Source: JBHELB01 sp041859045 (lineage in GTDB: Bacteria > Hydrogenedentota > Hydrogenedentia > Hydrogenedentales > SLHB01). Taken from it: a stretch of DNA of 64,000 bases. A model generated the notes under the pieces. The model searched no databases. It had not been told where the DNA came from and worked only from the letters and a program-made list of their open reading frames with translations. Of this stretch, positions 26,353 through 35,058 are shown one piece after another (within the stretch, counting starts at the first letter, position 1; each line of letters opens with the position of its first letter). The position numbers and the translations under genes are program-made. The stretch is from contig JBHELB010000071.1 of NCBI GenBank assembly GCA_041859045.1, positions 31,820-95,819 on the forward strand. The letters are read 5' to 3'.

Positions 26353-27525
26353 ATGCGCGGACACCCCAAGGTCGCTGTATTCGGATCGTTTCTTCCGCAA
26401 ACCCAGGGCGTTTCGCTTTATTGCTCGGCATTGGCGGAAGCGCTCGCGCAACATGGCCCGGTACGCGCGGTGGGTTTTCGAAAAATGTACCCGGCCTTCT
26501 TGTTTCCCGGACAAAAAGAATCGCACGACGCGACCTATCGCCTTCCCGAAATCCCCAACCTGACGGTCTCGCACGAACTCGACTACCGCAATCCGTGGAC
26601 CTGGGTGCGGGCAGGACTGCGTGTGGATGCCGAGGTCGCTCACCTTCAGTGGTGGAGTCTGCCGCTGTTCTCCATCTTCTTCACGATTGCGCTACTCGCA
26701 CGCTTGCGCGGACGTAAAATCGTGGTCACTGTGCATAACGTACAGTCACATGAAAAGGGGCGGGGCTATCGGCTTTGTACGGGCATGATCTGCGCGCTTG
26801 CCGACGCCATCGTGGTACATGGTGCGACGAACATCGAGAACTTCCGCCGCCTCTATCCCCGGGCACACCGCGTGCCCGTGTACGAGATGCCGCATGGCGT
26901 CTTCACGGACCCGCCCGCGTTGCGCGACCGCGCCGCCGCCCGGCAAGCGATGACGCTCGCAAACGACGAGCTAAGCATTCTTTTCTTTGGGCACATTCGT
27001 CCGTACAAGGGACTCGATACGCTCCTGCATGCTTTCGCGGAATTGCGCGGCAATACGTCGGCAAAACTTATCGTCGCGGGGCAAGTATGGGACGATTGGG
27101 GGCGGTATCAGGAAATGATCGATTCGCTCCACATCGGAGACGCTGTCCAAACGCGACTGCGTTACATCCCGCAGGATGACGTGGGGGAATTGTTCGCCGC
27201 GGCGGATATTGTTGTGTTGCCCTACCACCACTTCGACGCACAAAGCGGCGTCGCGTCGTTGGCGATCGCCTACGCAAAACCGCTGCTTGTGTCGCGCGTC
27301 AACGGCCTTGAGGACTGCGTAGGGCGGCATGGGGACTGGATGATTCCCGCGGGCGACGCCCACGCGTTGGCGCTGCGCCTTCAGGCATTTGCCGCGGATC
27401 GCGTTCGGCAGGAAGCGGCGTTTGCCGCGCTGGCCGAATCGTTGCGACAGGAGCAGTCGATGGCACGCGTGGCGGAGCGCCTGAGCGGCATCTACCGCGC
27501 GCTGTGCGGCGAGGACACGGCATGA
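26353..27525 (+). CDS. GT4-family glycosyltransferase
   Basis: 390 residues, GT-B fold. N-lobe: VAVFGSFLPQTQGVSLYCSA, VVTVHNVQSHEKGRGYRLCT, then ADAIVVHGATNIENF. C-lobe: ILFFGHIRPYKGLDTLLHAF, LIVAGQVWDDWG, LFAAADIVVLPYHHFDAQSG and LAIAYAKPLLVSRVNGLED, the standard donor-binding landmarks. Cytoplasmic, using a nucleotide sugar to extend a lipid-linked glycan. It begins six bases after the large GT39 gene and its stop overlaps the ATG of the next GT2 gene (ATGA), so the three are one transcript. Confidence 0.88.
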   Translation: MRGHPKVAVFGSFLPQTQGVSLYCSALAEALAQHGPVRAVGFRKMYPAFLFPGQKESHDATYRLPEIPNLTVSHELDYRNPWTWVRAGLRVDAEVAHLQWWSLPLFSIFFTIALLARLRGRKIVVTVHNVQSHEKGRGYRLCTGMICALADAIVVHGATNIENFRRLYPRAHRVPVYEMPHGVFTDPPALRDRAAARQAMTLANDELSILFFGHIRPYKGLDTLLHAFAELRGNTSAKLIVAGQVWDDWGRYQEMIDSLHIGDAVQTRLRYIPQDDVGELFAAADIVVLPYHHFDAQSGVASLAIAYAKPLLVSRVNGLEDCVGRHGDWMIPAGDAHALALRLQAFAADRVRQEAAFAALAESLRQEQSMARVAERLSGIYRALCGEDTA

Positions 27526-28478
27526 ACGAGGAAACGCTGGTCTCCGTCATCATGCCCGCGTACAACGCGGAGGCGACGATCCGCGCATCGATAGAGAACG
27601 CCCTCTCGCAAACTTACTCGAACGTCGAGGTGATTGTCGCGGACGACGGCTCAGCGGATCGCACGGCGGCATTGGTGGAGGAGATTGCCGCGCGGGATAC
27701 GCGGGTGCGCTTGGTGCGTCTTGCGGCGAATTCTGGACGTCCTGCGGTGGCGCGAAACCGTGCGATGGAGCAGGCGCGCGGCGCGTTCTTCGCGTTTCTC
27801 GATTCCGACGACCTGTGGGAACGCGAGAAAATCGCGCGACAGGTCGACTATCTGCATCAACACCCCGAGGCGGATGGCGTCTGCTGTTGGGTCATTCCCT
27901 TCCGTGACGGCGAGAGCACGACTCCCAATGCGTTTGTGATGCGCACAGATCCGATCTGCTCCCGCGCGGAACTTCTCACCGGCATGCCGTTTTTCACTTC
28001 GTCGCTCATGCTGCGACGACGCTGCTACGACGAATGCGGCGGGATGGACGAGGACGAGCGGTTGCGCAATGGCGAAGACGCGGAGTATTTCGTCCGCTTG
28101 CTTGCGCGGTTCACGATTCACCGCATTCCCGAAGGTTTAGCGCGCTACCGGCTGTCTTCCCGAACAAAGCCCTCGATGTCGCGCTACGAGGCCGACGACG
28201 TCAACAGCAAGGGCTGGCGATTGCAGCAAGTGCTCGAGGAGAAAGGCGTGTTGACGCCCGAGGAGTTGCGCCGCCGCCGCGCGTTTCTCTGGTACGAAAC
28301 GGCGCGCTGGAATTTGCACGAGGGCCGTCCATTCCGCAGGCCGCTGTTCAAGGCTATTCTCGCGGGCTATCGACACTGGAAGGTCCTGCTGACCTGCGCG
28401 TTGTCGTTTCTGCCTGGGCCGCTGCTTTCGCGTCTCCTGACCACGTTGCAGGATGCCGCCAATCGCAGGAAGCTCTAG
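27522..28478 (+). CDS. GT2-family glycosyltransferase
   Basis: 318 residues from the ATG that overlaps the preceding stop (ATGA); an upstream in-frame start is less likely. A GT-A domain: VSVIMPAYNAEATIRASIEN, VIVADDGSADRTAALVEEI, and the DxD motif FLDSDDLWEREKI. The C-terminal third is helical with a terminal hydrophobic stretch (VLLTCALSFLPGPLLSRLL), perhaps a membrane anchor. Last plus-strand gene of the cluster. Its stop shares the palindrome CTAG with the stop of the convergent GT9 gene, so the two reading frames overlap by four bases and no room remains for a terminator. Confidence 0.87.
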   Translation: MNEETLVSVIMPAYNAEATIRASIENALSQTYSNVEVIVADDGSADRTAALVEEIAARDTRVRLVRLAANSGRPAVARNRAMEQARGAFFAFLDSDDLWEREKIARQVDYLHQHPEADGVCCWVIPFRDGESTTPNAFVMRTDPICSRAELLTGMPFFTSSLMLRRRCYDECGGMDEDERLRNGEDAEYFVRLLARFTIHRIPEGLARYRLSSRTKPSMSRYEADDVNSKGWRLQQVLEEKGVLTPEELRRRRAFLWYETARWNLHEGRPFRRPLFKAILAGYRHWKVLLTCALSFLPGPLLSRLLTTLQDAANRRKL

Positions 28479-29317
28479 CGCATTTCAAGGAGTGGCGCGG
28501 CCGCTTGCATCACGCTCTCCCAACGAGGCCAGGGCTCTCCGCGCACCACGCGCACGTGTGAACCGAGCGGCGCCCAGACCTCGGGGTTGGTGGGACCAAA
28601 CACGGCAACAACAGGAACGCCGACCGCCGCGGCCAGATGCGTTATGCCGCTGTCGTTGCCGAAGTAGAGTTTTGCGGCGGCAAGTTCGGCCGCGAGTTGC
28701 ACAAGGGACAACGCCGAAAGCGTGGTTGCCCCCGAAGGAACGCGCTGCCCTTCCTCGGCGGGCCCCAGAGACCACACAACCCGGCGTCCGTGGGTCGTTA
28801 AGTCTTCGGCCAAGTGCGCGAACGAGGACAACGGCCAGTTCTTGAGTCGGCCTCCGCTACCGGGGTGGATGACGACGTCGTTAGTCGATTGGGCGGGGGC
28901 GATACAGAGCCGCGTAGGTTCCGGCGCACGGCCATATCCCAAGCATTCGAGGTAGTAGGCGCTGGCGTGACGTCCGGCGGCGCCTTGAGGCAGGCCGGAA
29001 AAGGCGCGCACATCCTTCACCCCGCAGGCGTGGAGCGTTTCAACAAGCGTCCCATCGTCGCGAATCCAAAGCACAATGCGGTCGAATCGTTGGATAAATG
29101 CATGGAGACGTGGTGTCGGACTGGAGAAGATCGATTCAAAATCCACCGATTCGAGAGAATGGGCATCCGTGGCAATGCCGGACGCGGTGAGCAGTTCGAG
29201 GCGCTCGCACCGGCCTGCCAGCTCGACCGGACCCTCCTGGGCAAGCCGCGCGATCGCCGGGGTGGTGAGCAACAGGTCGCCGATCCCGCCAAGATGAACC
29301 ACCAGCGTGTGCGTCAA
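28475..29317 (-). CDS. GT9-family (heptosyltransferase-like) glycosyltransferase
   Basis: 280 residues from a TTG start that overlaps the stop of the preceding gene (TTGA). GT9 landmarks: VVHLGGIGDLLLTTPAIARL at the N-terminus, VIHPGSGGRLKNWPLSSFAH in the middle, and FGNDSGITHLAAAVGVPVVA then VFGPTNPEVWAPLG near the C-terminus. Characterised members transfer heptose from ADP-heptose to lipopolysaccharide core. Shorter than typical heptosyltransferases (about 320-350), but both lobes are present. Last gene of a five-gene minus-strand operon; its stop shares CTAG with the opposing GT2 gene. Confidence 0.87.
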   Translation of the reverse strand: MTHTLVVHLGGIGDLLLTTPAIARLAQEGPVELAGRCERLELLTASGIATDAHSLESVDFESIFSSPTPRLHAFIQRFDRIVLWIRDDGTLVETLHACGVKDVRAFSGLPQGAAGRHASAYYLECLGYGRAPEPTRLCIAPAQSTNDVVIHPGSGGRLKNWPLSSFAHLAEDLTTHGRRVVWSLGPAEEGQRVPSGATTLSALSLVQLAAELAAAKLYFGNDSGITHLAAAVGVPVVAVFGPTNPEVWAPLGSHVRVVRGEPWPRWESVMQAAAPLLEMR

Positions 29318-30786
29318 GGTGCGGCGATCTCGTAGATCACGACTTTGCCTCCGGCGTACGGCGACAGATCGTCGCGCAGAAGCTTCAAGGAAGAAGGCGC
29401 GGTCTGCGGGTCGAGCAACGACGTGAACGCGGGAATGAGCGAAGCCGTGTAGCGTTCATCCACGACGACATAGCGCGCGCCCGCGGCGTGGGCGTCGCTG
29501 ACAATGCGCTCGAGCGAAAGCGCGGGGTCGGGCCCGAGGGTCGGCATGTCCGCGTAATAGCCGATCTGCGGTTTGCGCGTGACAATCGGCGCAGCGGCCA
29601 GATGCTCGCGCATCCAGAGTCCTGCAATCTTGTATTCGCGCGGCTCCGAGGGCAACCGGCCCAGATACGCGGGCCCTGTGGCGTAGAGCAGGCCGTAGAC
29701 CATGAGTCCTGCGTTGAGCGCGAGCGGTAGCGGACGCAGCCAGCGACCGGAAGGCAGCGCAGCGGCTTGCGCGGCGACGAGCACGATGCCGCGCGCGGAC
29801 CAGAGCGCGATCGCAATGATAGGGGCCATGAGGTAGCGCGGTTCAGGGAAGCCGCTCAGGACAGCCAGTGCCCATTGCACCAGACAGAAGTAAAGCACGA
29901 GCAATTCGAAGCGCAAATCGCGAGGGGCGTCGCCGCGCATGAAAAGACCGCAGCCCGCGAACATCAGCAGGAACGGCCCGAGCATGACGGGGATGACGTG
30001 GCTCAGCGTTGTGTTGAAGGTGCGCGCGAGCAGCGCCGTACGTTCGAAGAGCAATGAGCCGAGCGCGGCCACGGGGTTGGGCACGCGTTCGCTCAGCGCC
30101 GCGGAGCCTGTCATGTACTTCTGGAATAGCAGGTAGAACGCCAACGCCAGCGCGATACCCAGCACGGCGATAGCGATACGGCGACCGGCGCGCGCGTCTG
30201 CGCGTAAGAACAGCAGCGCGCCCACGGGGGCGGACAGGGTGAGAAAGGGCCCTTCGGGGCGCACGAGGCACAACCCCAAAAACGCTGCGGGAACGCAAGC
30301 GTACCAGAAGCCGCCGTCGCGCAGTGCGCGGCCCAACGCGTAGACCGCCGCAAACCAGAGGAGGCACGCGCAGGCCTCCGGCGCGACGCGACTGGCGTAG
30401 TCGATAAGCCAGGGCCAAAGGACCGCGAGGATCGCCACGATGCGGGCGGCGGCGCGGCCATGAAGCCGTAACGCGAGTAGGTAGAGGAGTCCGACAAGCA
30501 GCGGCCCGGCCATGAGCGACACGGCGCGCAGCGCCCACTCAACGTCGGGAAAAAGGGGACTCAGCAGCGCGCCCAGCGCCGGGTACAACGGTGGAATGCG
30601 ATCGCCGAGAGTGCCGAAATCACCCTGCGCATACCGCCCAGCCAACTCCGCGTAATGCACGGCATCCGCCGTGTCGAGTACGCGCTGCATGATAAGCGCA
30701 AACCCCACGCGCAACGCCGCCGCGCCCGCGACAAAGCCGAGGCATTCGATGGCGGCATTCCGGCGATTGACGTGGTCTACGCCCAA
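29314..30786 (-). CDS. GT39-like membrane glycosyltransferase
   Basis: 490 residues with about twelve membrane segments. The start is probably TTG at 30786, with GGGAG about eight bases upstream. The first periplasmic loop has DTADAVHYAELAGRYAQGDF, where ArnT-type proteins carry their acidic residues, and FPDVEWALRAVSLMAGPLLV continues the family pattern. The soluble tail ends YVVVDERYTASLIPAF. It lies between a sugar isomerase-like gene and a GT9 gene in one minus-strand operon, overlapping the latter by four bases. Donor would be a polyprenyl-linked sugar; acceptor unknown. Confidence 0.78.
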   Translation of the reverse strand: MGVDHVNRRNAAIECLGFVAGAAALRVGFALIMQRVLDTADAVHYAELAGRYAQGDFGTLGDRIPPLYPALGALLSPLFPDVEWALRAVSLMAGPLLVGLLYLLALRLHGRAAARIVAILAVLWPWLIDYASRVAPEACACLLWFAAVYALGRALRDGGFWYACVPAAFLGLCLVRPEGPFLTLSAPVGALLFLRADARAGRRIAIAVLGIALALAFYLLFQKYMTGSAALSERVPNPVAALGSLLFERTALLARTFNTTLSHVIPVMLGPFLLMFAGCGLFMRGDAPRDLRFELLVLYFCLVQWALAVLSGFPEPRYLMAPIIAIALWSARGIVLVAAQAAALPSGRWLRPLPLALNAGLMVYGLLYATGPAYLGRLPSEPREYKIAGLWMREHLAAAPIVTRKPQIGYYADMPTLGPDPALSLERIVSDAHAAGARYVVVDERYTASLIPAFTSLLDPQTAPSSLKLLRDDLSPYAGGKVVIYEIAAP

Positions 30787-30802
30787 GAATCGTTCTCCCG
30801 GC

Positions 30803-31636
30803 TCAGCAGAACTGCTCGAGGTATGCCGCCCCGCGCAGGAAGCCCTCCTCGCGGGTCTGCGTGCCGTCTTCGTGCTCGATGCTCAAGACGCCGTCGTAAC
30901 CGTTTTGGCGCAAGTGCGAGACGTACTCGCCCCAGGCGATATTGCCGAACCCGGGGATGACATAGCGCCACCACCCGCCGGCATACACACCCACGTGCGC
31001 GCGCTTGGCGCGATCGATGAGGCAGTCCTTGGCATGGGTGTGGAAAATGCGCGGACCGAACATGGAAACCGGCACAAGGTAATCGCAGCCCTGATGCATG
31101 AGGTGTGAGGGATCGTAGTTGAGACCGAAATGCGCATCCGGAATCGCCTCGAACATGCACTCGAAGGTGTCGAGGCCTTGAAGGCAGGTGGCGAACCAGT
31201 TTTCGAGCGCAATGTTGACCTTCTTCTTCGCGGCATGCGCAAGAACCGGACGAAAGGCCTTCGGCAGTATCTTGCGAATCGTGTCGATTTTGCTCATGCC
31301 CTCGGCGGGAAAACCGGCCAGCATGCAGACCGTCGGCACGCCCAGCATCGCTGCGGCGTCGATGGTTTTCTTTGCGTGCGCTTGCACCGCACTCGCATGT
31401 TTCGGGTGCGTGATTCCCGCGTCGTAATAGGCGAGCGAGGTAATCTGAAGCCCATGTTTTTCGACGGCGGCGCGCAGGTCTTTGGCGACGGCGGCGGTAA
31501 GGGTCGCGGGATCGACGTGTTTGCTGCCGGGATGCGCGGCGACCTCGAGGCACGGAATCGCGGCCCCTTCCGCAAAACGCAGCACGGCGTCGAAATCCAC
31601 ATTTCCAAACGGTGATGTAAGCATCCCTACTTGCAT
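30803..31636 (-). CDS. Sugar phosphate isomerase/epimerase family TIM barrel
   Basis: 277 residues from the ATG at 31636, which has GGGGGGAA about seven bases upstream; the TTG six bases earlier is less likely. AP-endonuclease-2/xylose-isomerase-like barrel: VGMLTSPFGNVDFDAVLRFA at the start, and probable metal ligands in LALENWFAT (Glu, printed NIALENWF), HFGLNYDPSHLMHQG (Asp, His), IFHTHAKDCLI (His, His) and SIEHEDG (Glu). These residues support isomerase or epimerase activity on a sugar. It sits between a zinc dehydrogenase gene and a GT39 gene, so it may act on a sugar precursor or on degradation products handled by that operon. Confidence 0.87.
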   Translation of the reverse strand: MQVGMLTSPFGNVDFDAVLRFAEGAAIPCLEVAAHPGSKHVDPATLTAAVAKDLRAAVEKHGLQITSLAYYDAGITHPKHASAVQAHAKKTIDAAAMLGVPTVCMLAGFPAEGMSKIDTIRKILPKAFRPVLAHAAKKKVNIALENWFATCLQGLDTFECMFEAIPDAHFGLNYDPSHLMHQGCDYLVPVSMFGPRIFHTHAKDCLIDRAKRAHVGVYAGGWWRYVIPGFGNIAWGEYVSHLRQNGYDGVLSIEHEDGTQTREEGFLRGAAYLEQFC

Positions 31637-31655
31637 GGTCAATTCCCCCCGGCCT

Positions 31656-32606
31656 TTAGGCCATCTTCAGTACGATTTTGAGCGCGCCCGGCTCGTCGGC
31701 GTGGGCCAATGCCTGCACGCCATCCGACAACGCGTAGGTCTCGGTAATTAACGGGCGGACTTCAACATTCCCCAACGCCAGCGCCTCGAGCGCCGGGCGG
31801 AACGGACCGCACCGCGAGCCGATAATACGAATCTCATTGATGACGGGCAGATTGAAATCGACATTGCCCGTGTCGGCCAGCGTGCTCTTCAGCACGATGG
31901 TGCCTTCCGGGCGCACGAGTTCCATCGCACGCTGGAATCCCGAAGCGGATCCCGTCGCCTCGACCACCACATCCGCGCCCGTGTCCAGCATATCGGCGTC
32001 GAGCGCCGTGGCGATGCGCAGATGTTCAAGCAAGCCCAACTTCTCCGGGTGATGCCCGATGCAGACCAGGTTCTTGCTGCGCAACCATAGCACCTGCGCG
32101 ATGAGCTGGGCCAGTTTGCCGTCGCCTAGCACCAACACCCGATCGTCGGGCGAGATATTGACCTGCTCCAGAATGCGGAACGCGGCTGCGACTGGTTCCG
32201 TGAACACAGCAACATCGTCGCGGATGTTGTTGGGCACGAGGTGGAGGTTCTCCTCAGGCAACGTGAGGTATTCGGCGAAGGCCCCATCGCGTCCCAGGAT
32301 GCCCAGCACGGTGCGCTGGGTGCAATGGCGCTTCATTTCGAGCTGGCAATAGCGGCAACTGCCACAGGCGCAGTTGATCTCGCCGACCACGCGGCGGCCC
32401 ACGAGGTGGGCGTTCGTGGCATGCTCGACGATGCCGACGAATTCATGACCGAGAATGCCGCGAAAGCCCATGTAGCCGCGGACGATCTCGAGATCGGTGT
32501 TGCATACGCCCGCCGCGAGCACGCGCACCAACGCCTCGCCCTTGGCGGGCGTGGGCATGGGGCGTTCGACGAGGCGCGGTTGGTCGTCAAAAACCAGCGC
32601 AAGCAT
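31656..32606 (-). CDS. Zinc-dependent medium-chain alcohol/polyol dehydrogenase
   Basis: 316 residues, MDR superfamily. Catalytic zinc ligands fit GVCNTDLEIVRGY (Cys) and ILGHEFVGIVE (His, Glu). The structural zinc lobe is NCACGSCRYCQLEMKRHC with four cysteines. The Rossmann segment is DRVLVLGDGKLAQLIAQVLW. MDR enzymes of this kind oxidise alcohols or polyols with NAD(P). The protein is shorter than the usual 340-350 residues. The gene begins 30 bases after the stop of the 751-residue barrel protein and is 19 bases upstream of the isomerase-like gene, suggesting joint sugar or polyol metabolism. Confidence 0.87.
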   Translation of the reverse strand: MLALVFDDQPRLVERPMPTPAKGEALVRVLAAGVCNTDLEIVRGYMGFRGILGHEFVGIVEHATNAHLVGRRVVGEINCACGSCRYCQLEMKRHCTQRTVLGILGRDGAFAEYLTLPEENLHLVPNNIRDDVAVFTEPVAAAFRILEQVNISPDDRVLVLGDGKLAQLIAQVLWLRSKNLVCIGHHPEKLGLLEHLRIATALDADMLDTGADVVVEATGSASGFQRAMELVRPEGTIVLKSTLADTGNVDFNLPVINEIRIIGSRCGPFRPALEALALGNVEVRPLITETYALSDGVQALAHADEPGALKIVLKMA

Positions 32607-32636
32607 GACGGTCCTCCCTGAGCGTACGGTGCGGCA

Positions 32637-34892
32637 TCACGTCGCCGCGCGGATCTGGGCGAGCAGTTCCAGGGCTTTCTTGATCAGGGCATCGCCCTGC
32701 GACGCGAGTTCCGCGCCGCGCCCCTGACGTAGTTCGAGGCGCAGATGCGTCAGTTCGCGCGCCAACGGCAGCACAGACAACCCAAACTCGTGCGCGCGGT
32801 CCACTTTGCCGCGCATCATCATGCGACACAGCGCGCCATCGCACGCGCAGATCGCCGCCTGCACCTCCGAGATGCGGCTGCGCGGTTCCGCCAGCGCGGG
32901 TGTTTCATAAAGAAGGTCCACGAGCTTGTCCACGGCGGTGTCCATGAGGCACAGATCGCTGAGAGGATCGGCCCCGCGTTCCGCGCGGCGCGCAAGGTCG
33001 TCGATAAACGAAGTGCTCAACCCGTACGAATGCGCAAAGCGCAGGTTGAAGTTCAGCATTTGGCGGCCGCTTTGGATCATGATTCGCGCGATCTCGTCGC
33101 GCCACAGCGCGCAGGTGTCCGCCGGAGCGACGAGAATCGCTCGGGCTTGCCCCGGAAACATCTCCAAATGCCGTTCGAGATTCATCGGAATCCAGGTTTT
33201 CACTTGGATGAAGTCCGACAAGTCGTAGACTTCGAGACCGTGCAGCGCTTCCGCCGGAATCGTGATGTTGATCGAGGCCGGGCCCCGGGTGTCGTTGTTG
33301 ATCAGGATGTACAGATCGTAGTCGAGCCCGCGCATGCGGAACGCGCTGATCGCCTGGACGCCTTCCGGCAACTGGGTGTGCTCGCTGGTCTGCAAGCTGC
33401 TGATGTACCAGTTGTCGGGCAGTTGTTCGGGAATCGCGTTCAGAAACAGCGGCGCGAGGGCGTTGAGGCGCTCGATGCGTTTGTCCAGTTCGAGCCAGAG
33501 ATCGCTGAAGGCCAGAAACGGTCCCGTCAACGAACGCTGAAGCGAACCCGAGACCCAAATCGGATCGTTGTGATACGCATAGGTGAACCAGCCCCGGGCG
33601 CCGCCCGCGATAGCGAGGTTCGCCATGAGGCGCATCTCCGCGCAGCCGTTCCAGTCCGGCCAGCCGGTGGCGTGGATAAAGCCCGGCGCGACCACCCACA
33701 TCTGCTGTCCCTTGCAGAGCGCCGCATGCGTGCGGGCCATCTCGCCAAACTCGTGCGGGCCGTGTGAAAGATAGTGGCTCGTTCCGGACGCGGCGAAGTG
33801 CGGCGCGAAATGCGCGTACGGTCCGGGATGCCCCGCAAACACCGCCACCGGGTGTTTGCGATCGGCCTGCTCGATCAGCGTCTTGGCGCGCAGGAGATCG
33901 TCGAGATCGGCCGGGTCCGGAGATGCCGACAGGCACCACCCCAACACGCTGCTGGAATTGGCGTAGGGTGTGATCCGTTCCTCGATGAATTCCGTCATTC
34001 CCGCCAGATCGGGCGAATTGGGGAAATCGTATATGGGCAAGACGCGCAACCCGGTGCGCTGTGCCCAGTCGAGCATTTCCTCCCACTCGGCCGGCGACAT
34101 CCGATCACCGCTTTCCAGCGCAACACAGTTATGGTGATAGCGCACCATATCCGTGAACGCCAGTTCCCAATATTCGCTCGACCGGATGCCCAGCATCTCG
34201 GTCATGCGCCGGGCCGTCTCCGCGTTCATCACCGTGCCCAGCGGCATGAAATCCTCGAGCACTTGATAGCGGGGCGGCTTGGCCGATTCCCACAGGATGC
34301 GGTCCGCGTGTTGTATCGCCTGCGCCTCGGAAGGCGTCATGACGCGGAAGCGGATCGATTGCACCTCCATGGACTCCGTCGAGCGCGCGGAGGAATAGAG
34401 GCGCAACACGACGGCGTCGATCTGCGTTGGAAAGCCCATGTGCGACACATGCTGCGCCACGGTCATCTGTCTGCGCGCGCGCGGCAGGTGATTGAGATAA
34501 TATCCCGTCGGATAGACCCACACCCACGCGGGATGCGCGTTAGGCGTGTTGCACAGGTATGTGATCTCGGCGATGGGATACTTCGTGACATCGATGGGAA
34601 ACGGGCCTGACTTGACGCCGATCGATCCTAAAGGCGCCCAAAATTGCGGGTCATCCGGACTCAAGGAATCCATTTGCCGGAGATCGTCGAAGCGGCCCTG
34701 GATGCGGATGCCGCCCGGCGTGACCGTGTGCGACGTGGGGATTTTGTCCCACTCGTGTTCCTTGCGCATGTCGCGCGCCGTCCACTCGCGCAGGTCCGCC
34801 GCCGAAAACACGACCGACTCCAGCCCATCGCGCTCGGCGGGATCCGGAGACGGCAACAATCGCTTCAACACGCCGGCATATTCGTAGCTCAT
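32637..34892 (-). CDS. 751-residue protein with glycoside-hydrolase-like barrel, unknown
   Basis: No signal peptide, so cytoplasmic. Residues 30-190 are beta-rich (TVTPGGIRIQGRFDDLRQMD, YPIAEITYLCNTPNAHPAW). From about 240 a TIM-barrel-like region follows, with LRVLPIYDFPNSPDLAGMTE, SSVLGWCLSASPDPADLDDL, VAVFAGHPGPYAHFAPHFAA and GGARGWFTYAYHNDPIWVSG, resembling clan-A-type glycoside hydrolases. Then comes a small beta domain and a helical C-terminus. Catalytic glutamates cannot be assigned with confidence and I do not recognise the family. First gene of a five-gene operon (this, dehydrogenase, isomerase, GT39, GT9) with a clear promoter candidate upstream. Confidence 0.6.
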   Translation of the reverse strand: MSYEYAGVLKRLLPSPDPAERDGLESVVFSAADLREWTARDMRKEHEWDKIPTSHTVTPGGIRIQGRFDDLRQMDSLSPDDPQFWAPLGSIGVKSGPFPIDVTKYPIAEITYLCNTPNAHPAWVWVYPTGYYLNHLPRARRQMTVAQHVSHMGFPTQIDAVVLRLYSSARSTESMEVQSIRFRVMTPSEAQAIQHADRILWESAKPPRYQVLEDFMPLGTVMNAETARRMTEMLGIRSSEYWELAFTDMVRYHHNCVALESGDRMSPAEWEEMLDWAQRTGLRVLPIYDFPNSPDLAGMTEFIEERITPYANSSSVLGWCLSASPDPADLDDLLRAKTLIEQADRKHPVAVFAGHPGPYAHFAPHFAASGTSHYLSHGPHEFGEMARTHAALCKGQQMWVVAPGFIHATGWPDWNGCAEMRLMANLAIAGGARGWFTYAYHNDPIWVSGSLQRSLTGPFLAFSDLWLELDKRIERLNALAPLFLNAIPEQLPDNWYISSLQTSEHTQLPEGVQAISAFRMRGLDYDLYILINNDTRGPASINITIPAEALHGLEVYDLSDFIQVKTWIPMNLERHLEMFPGQARAILVAPADTCALWRDEIARIMIQSGRQMLNFNLRFAHSYGLSTSFIDDLARRAERGADPLSDLCLMDTAVDKLVDLLYETPALAEPRSRISEVQAAICACDGALCRMMMRGKVDRAHEFGLSVLPLARELTHLRLELRQGRGAELASQGDALIKKALELLAQIRAAT

Positions 34893-34927
34893 TGAGATTC
34901 CACCCTGTCCAAGTTCCGGACCGCGCT

Positions 34928-34956
34928 AGTGTACACCCCGCCTTGGAGCGCCGCAA
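34928..34956 (-). promoter_or_regulatory. Promoter candidate for the five-gene minus-strand operon
   Basis: On the minus strand, TTGCGG, a 17-nt spacer and TACACT, 36 nt before the ATG of the 751-residue protein. It would drive 34892 down to 28475. Confidence 0.55.
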
Positions 34957-34985
34957 ACCTCGATGCGGCTTTGTCGGCCGATGAA

Positions 34986-35015
34986 TTGACCCAATACATT
35001 GCGCCGGGCTACCAT
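34986..35015 (+). promoter_or_regulatory. Promoter candidate for the HD-GYP gene
   Basis: TTGACC, an 18-nt spacer and TACCAT, 43 nt before the ATG at 35059. Confidence 0.45.
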
Positions 35016-35058
35016 CAGGCCGCGCCGAGACGCTATGGTCTGGCGTGAAGGAGCGCTG

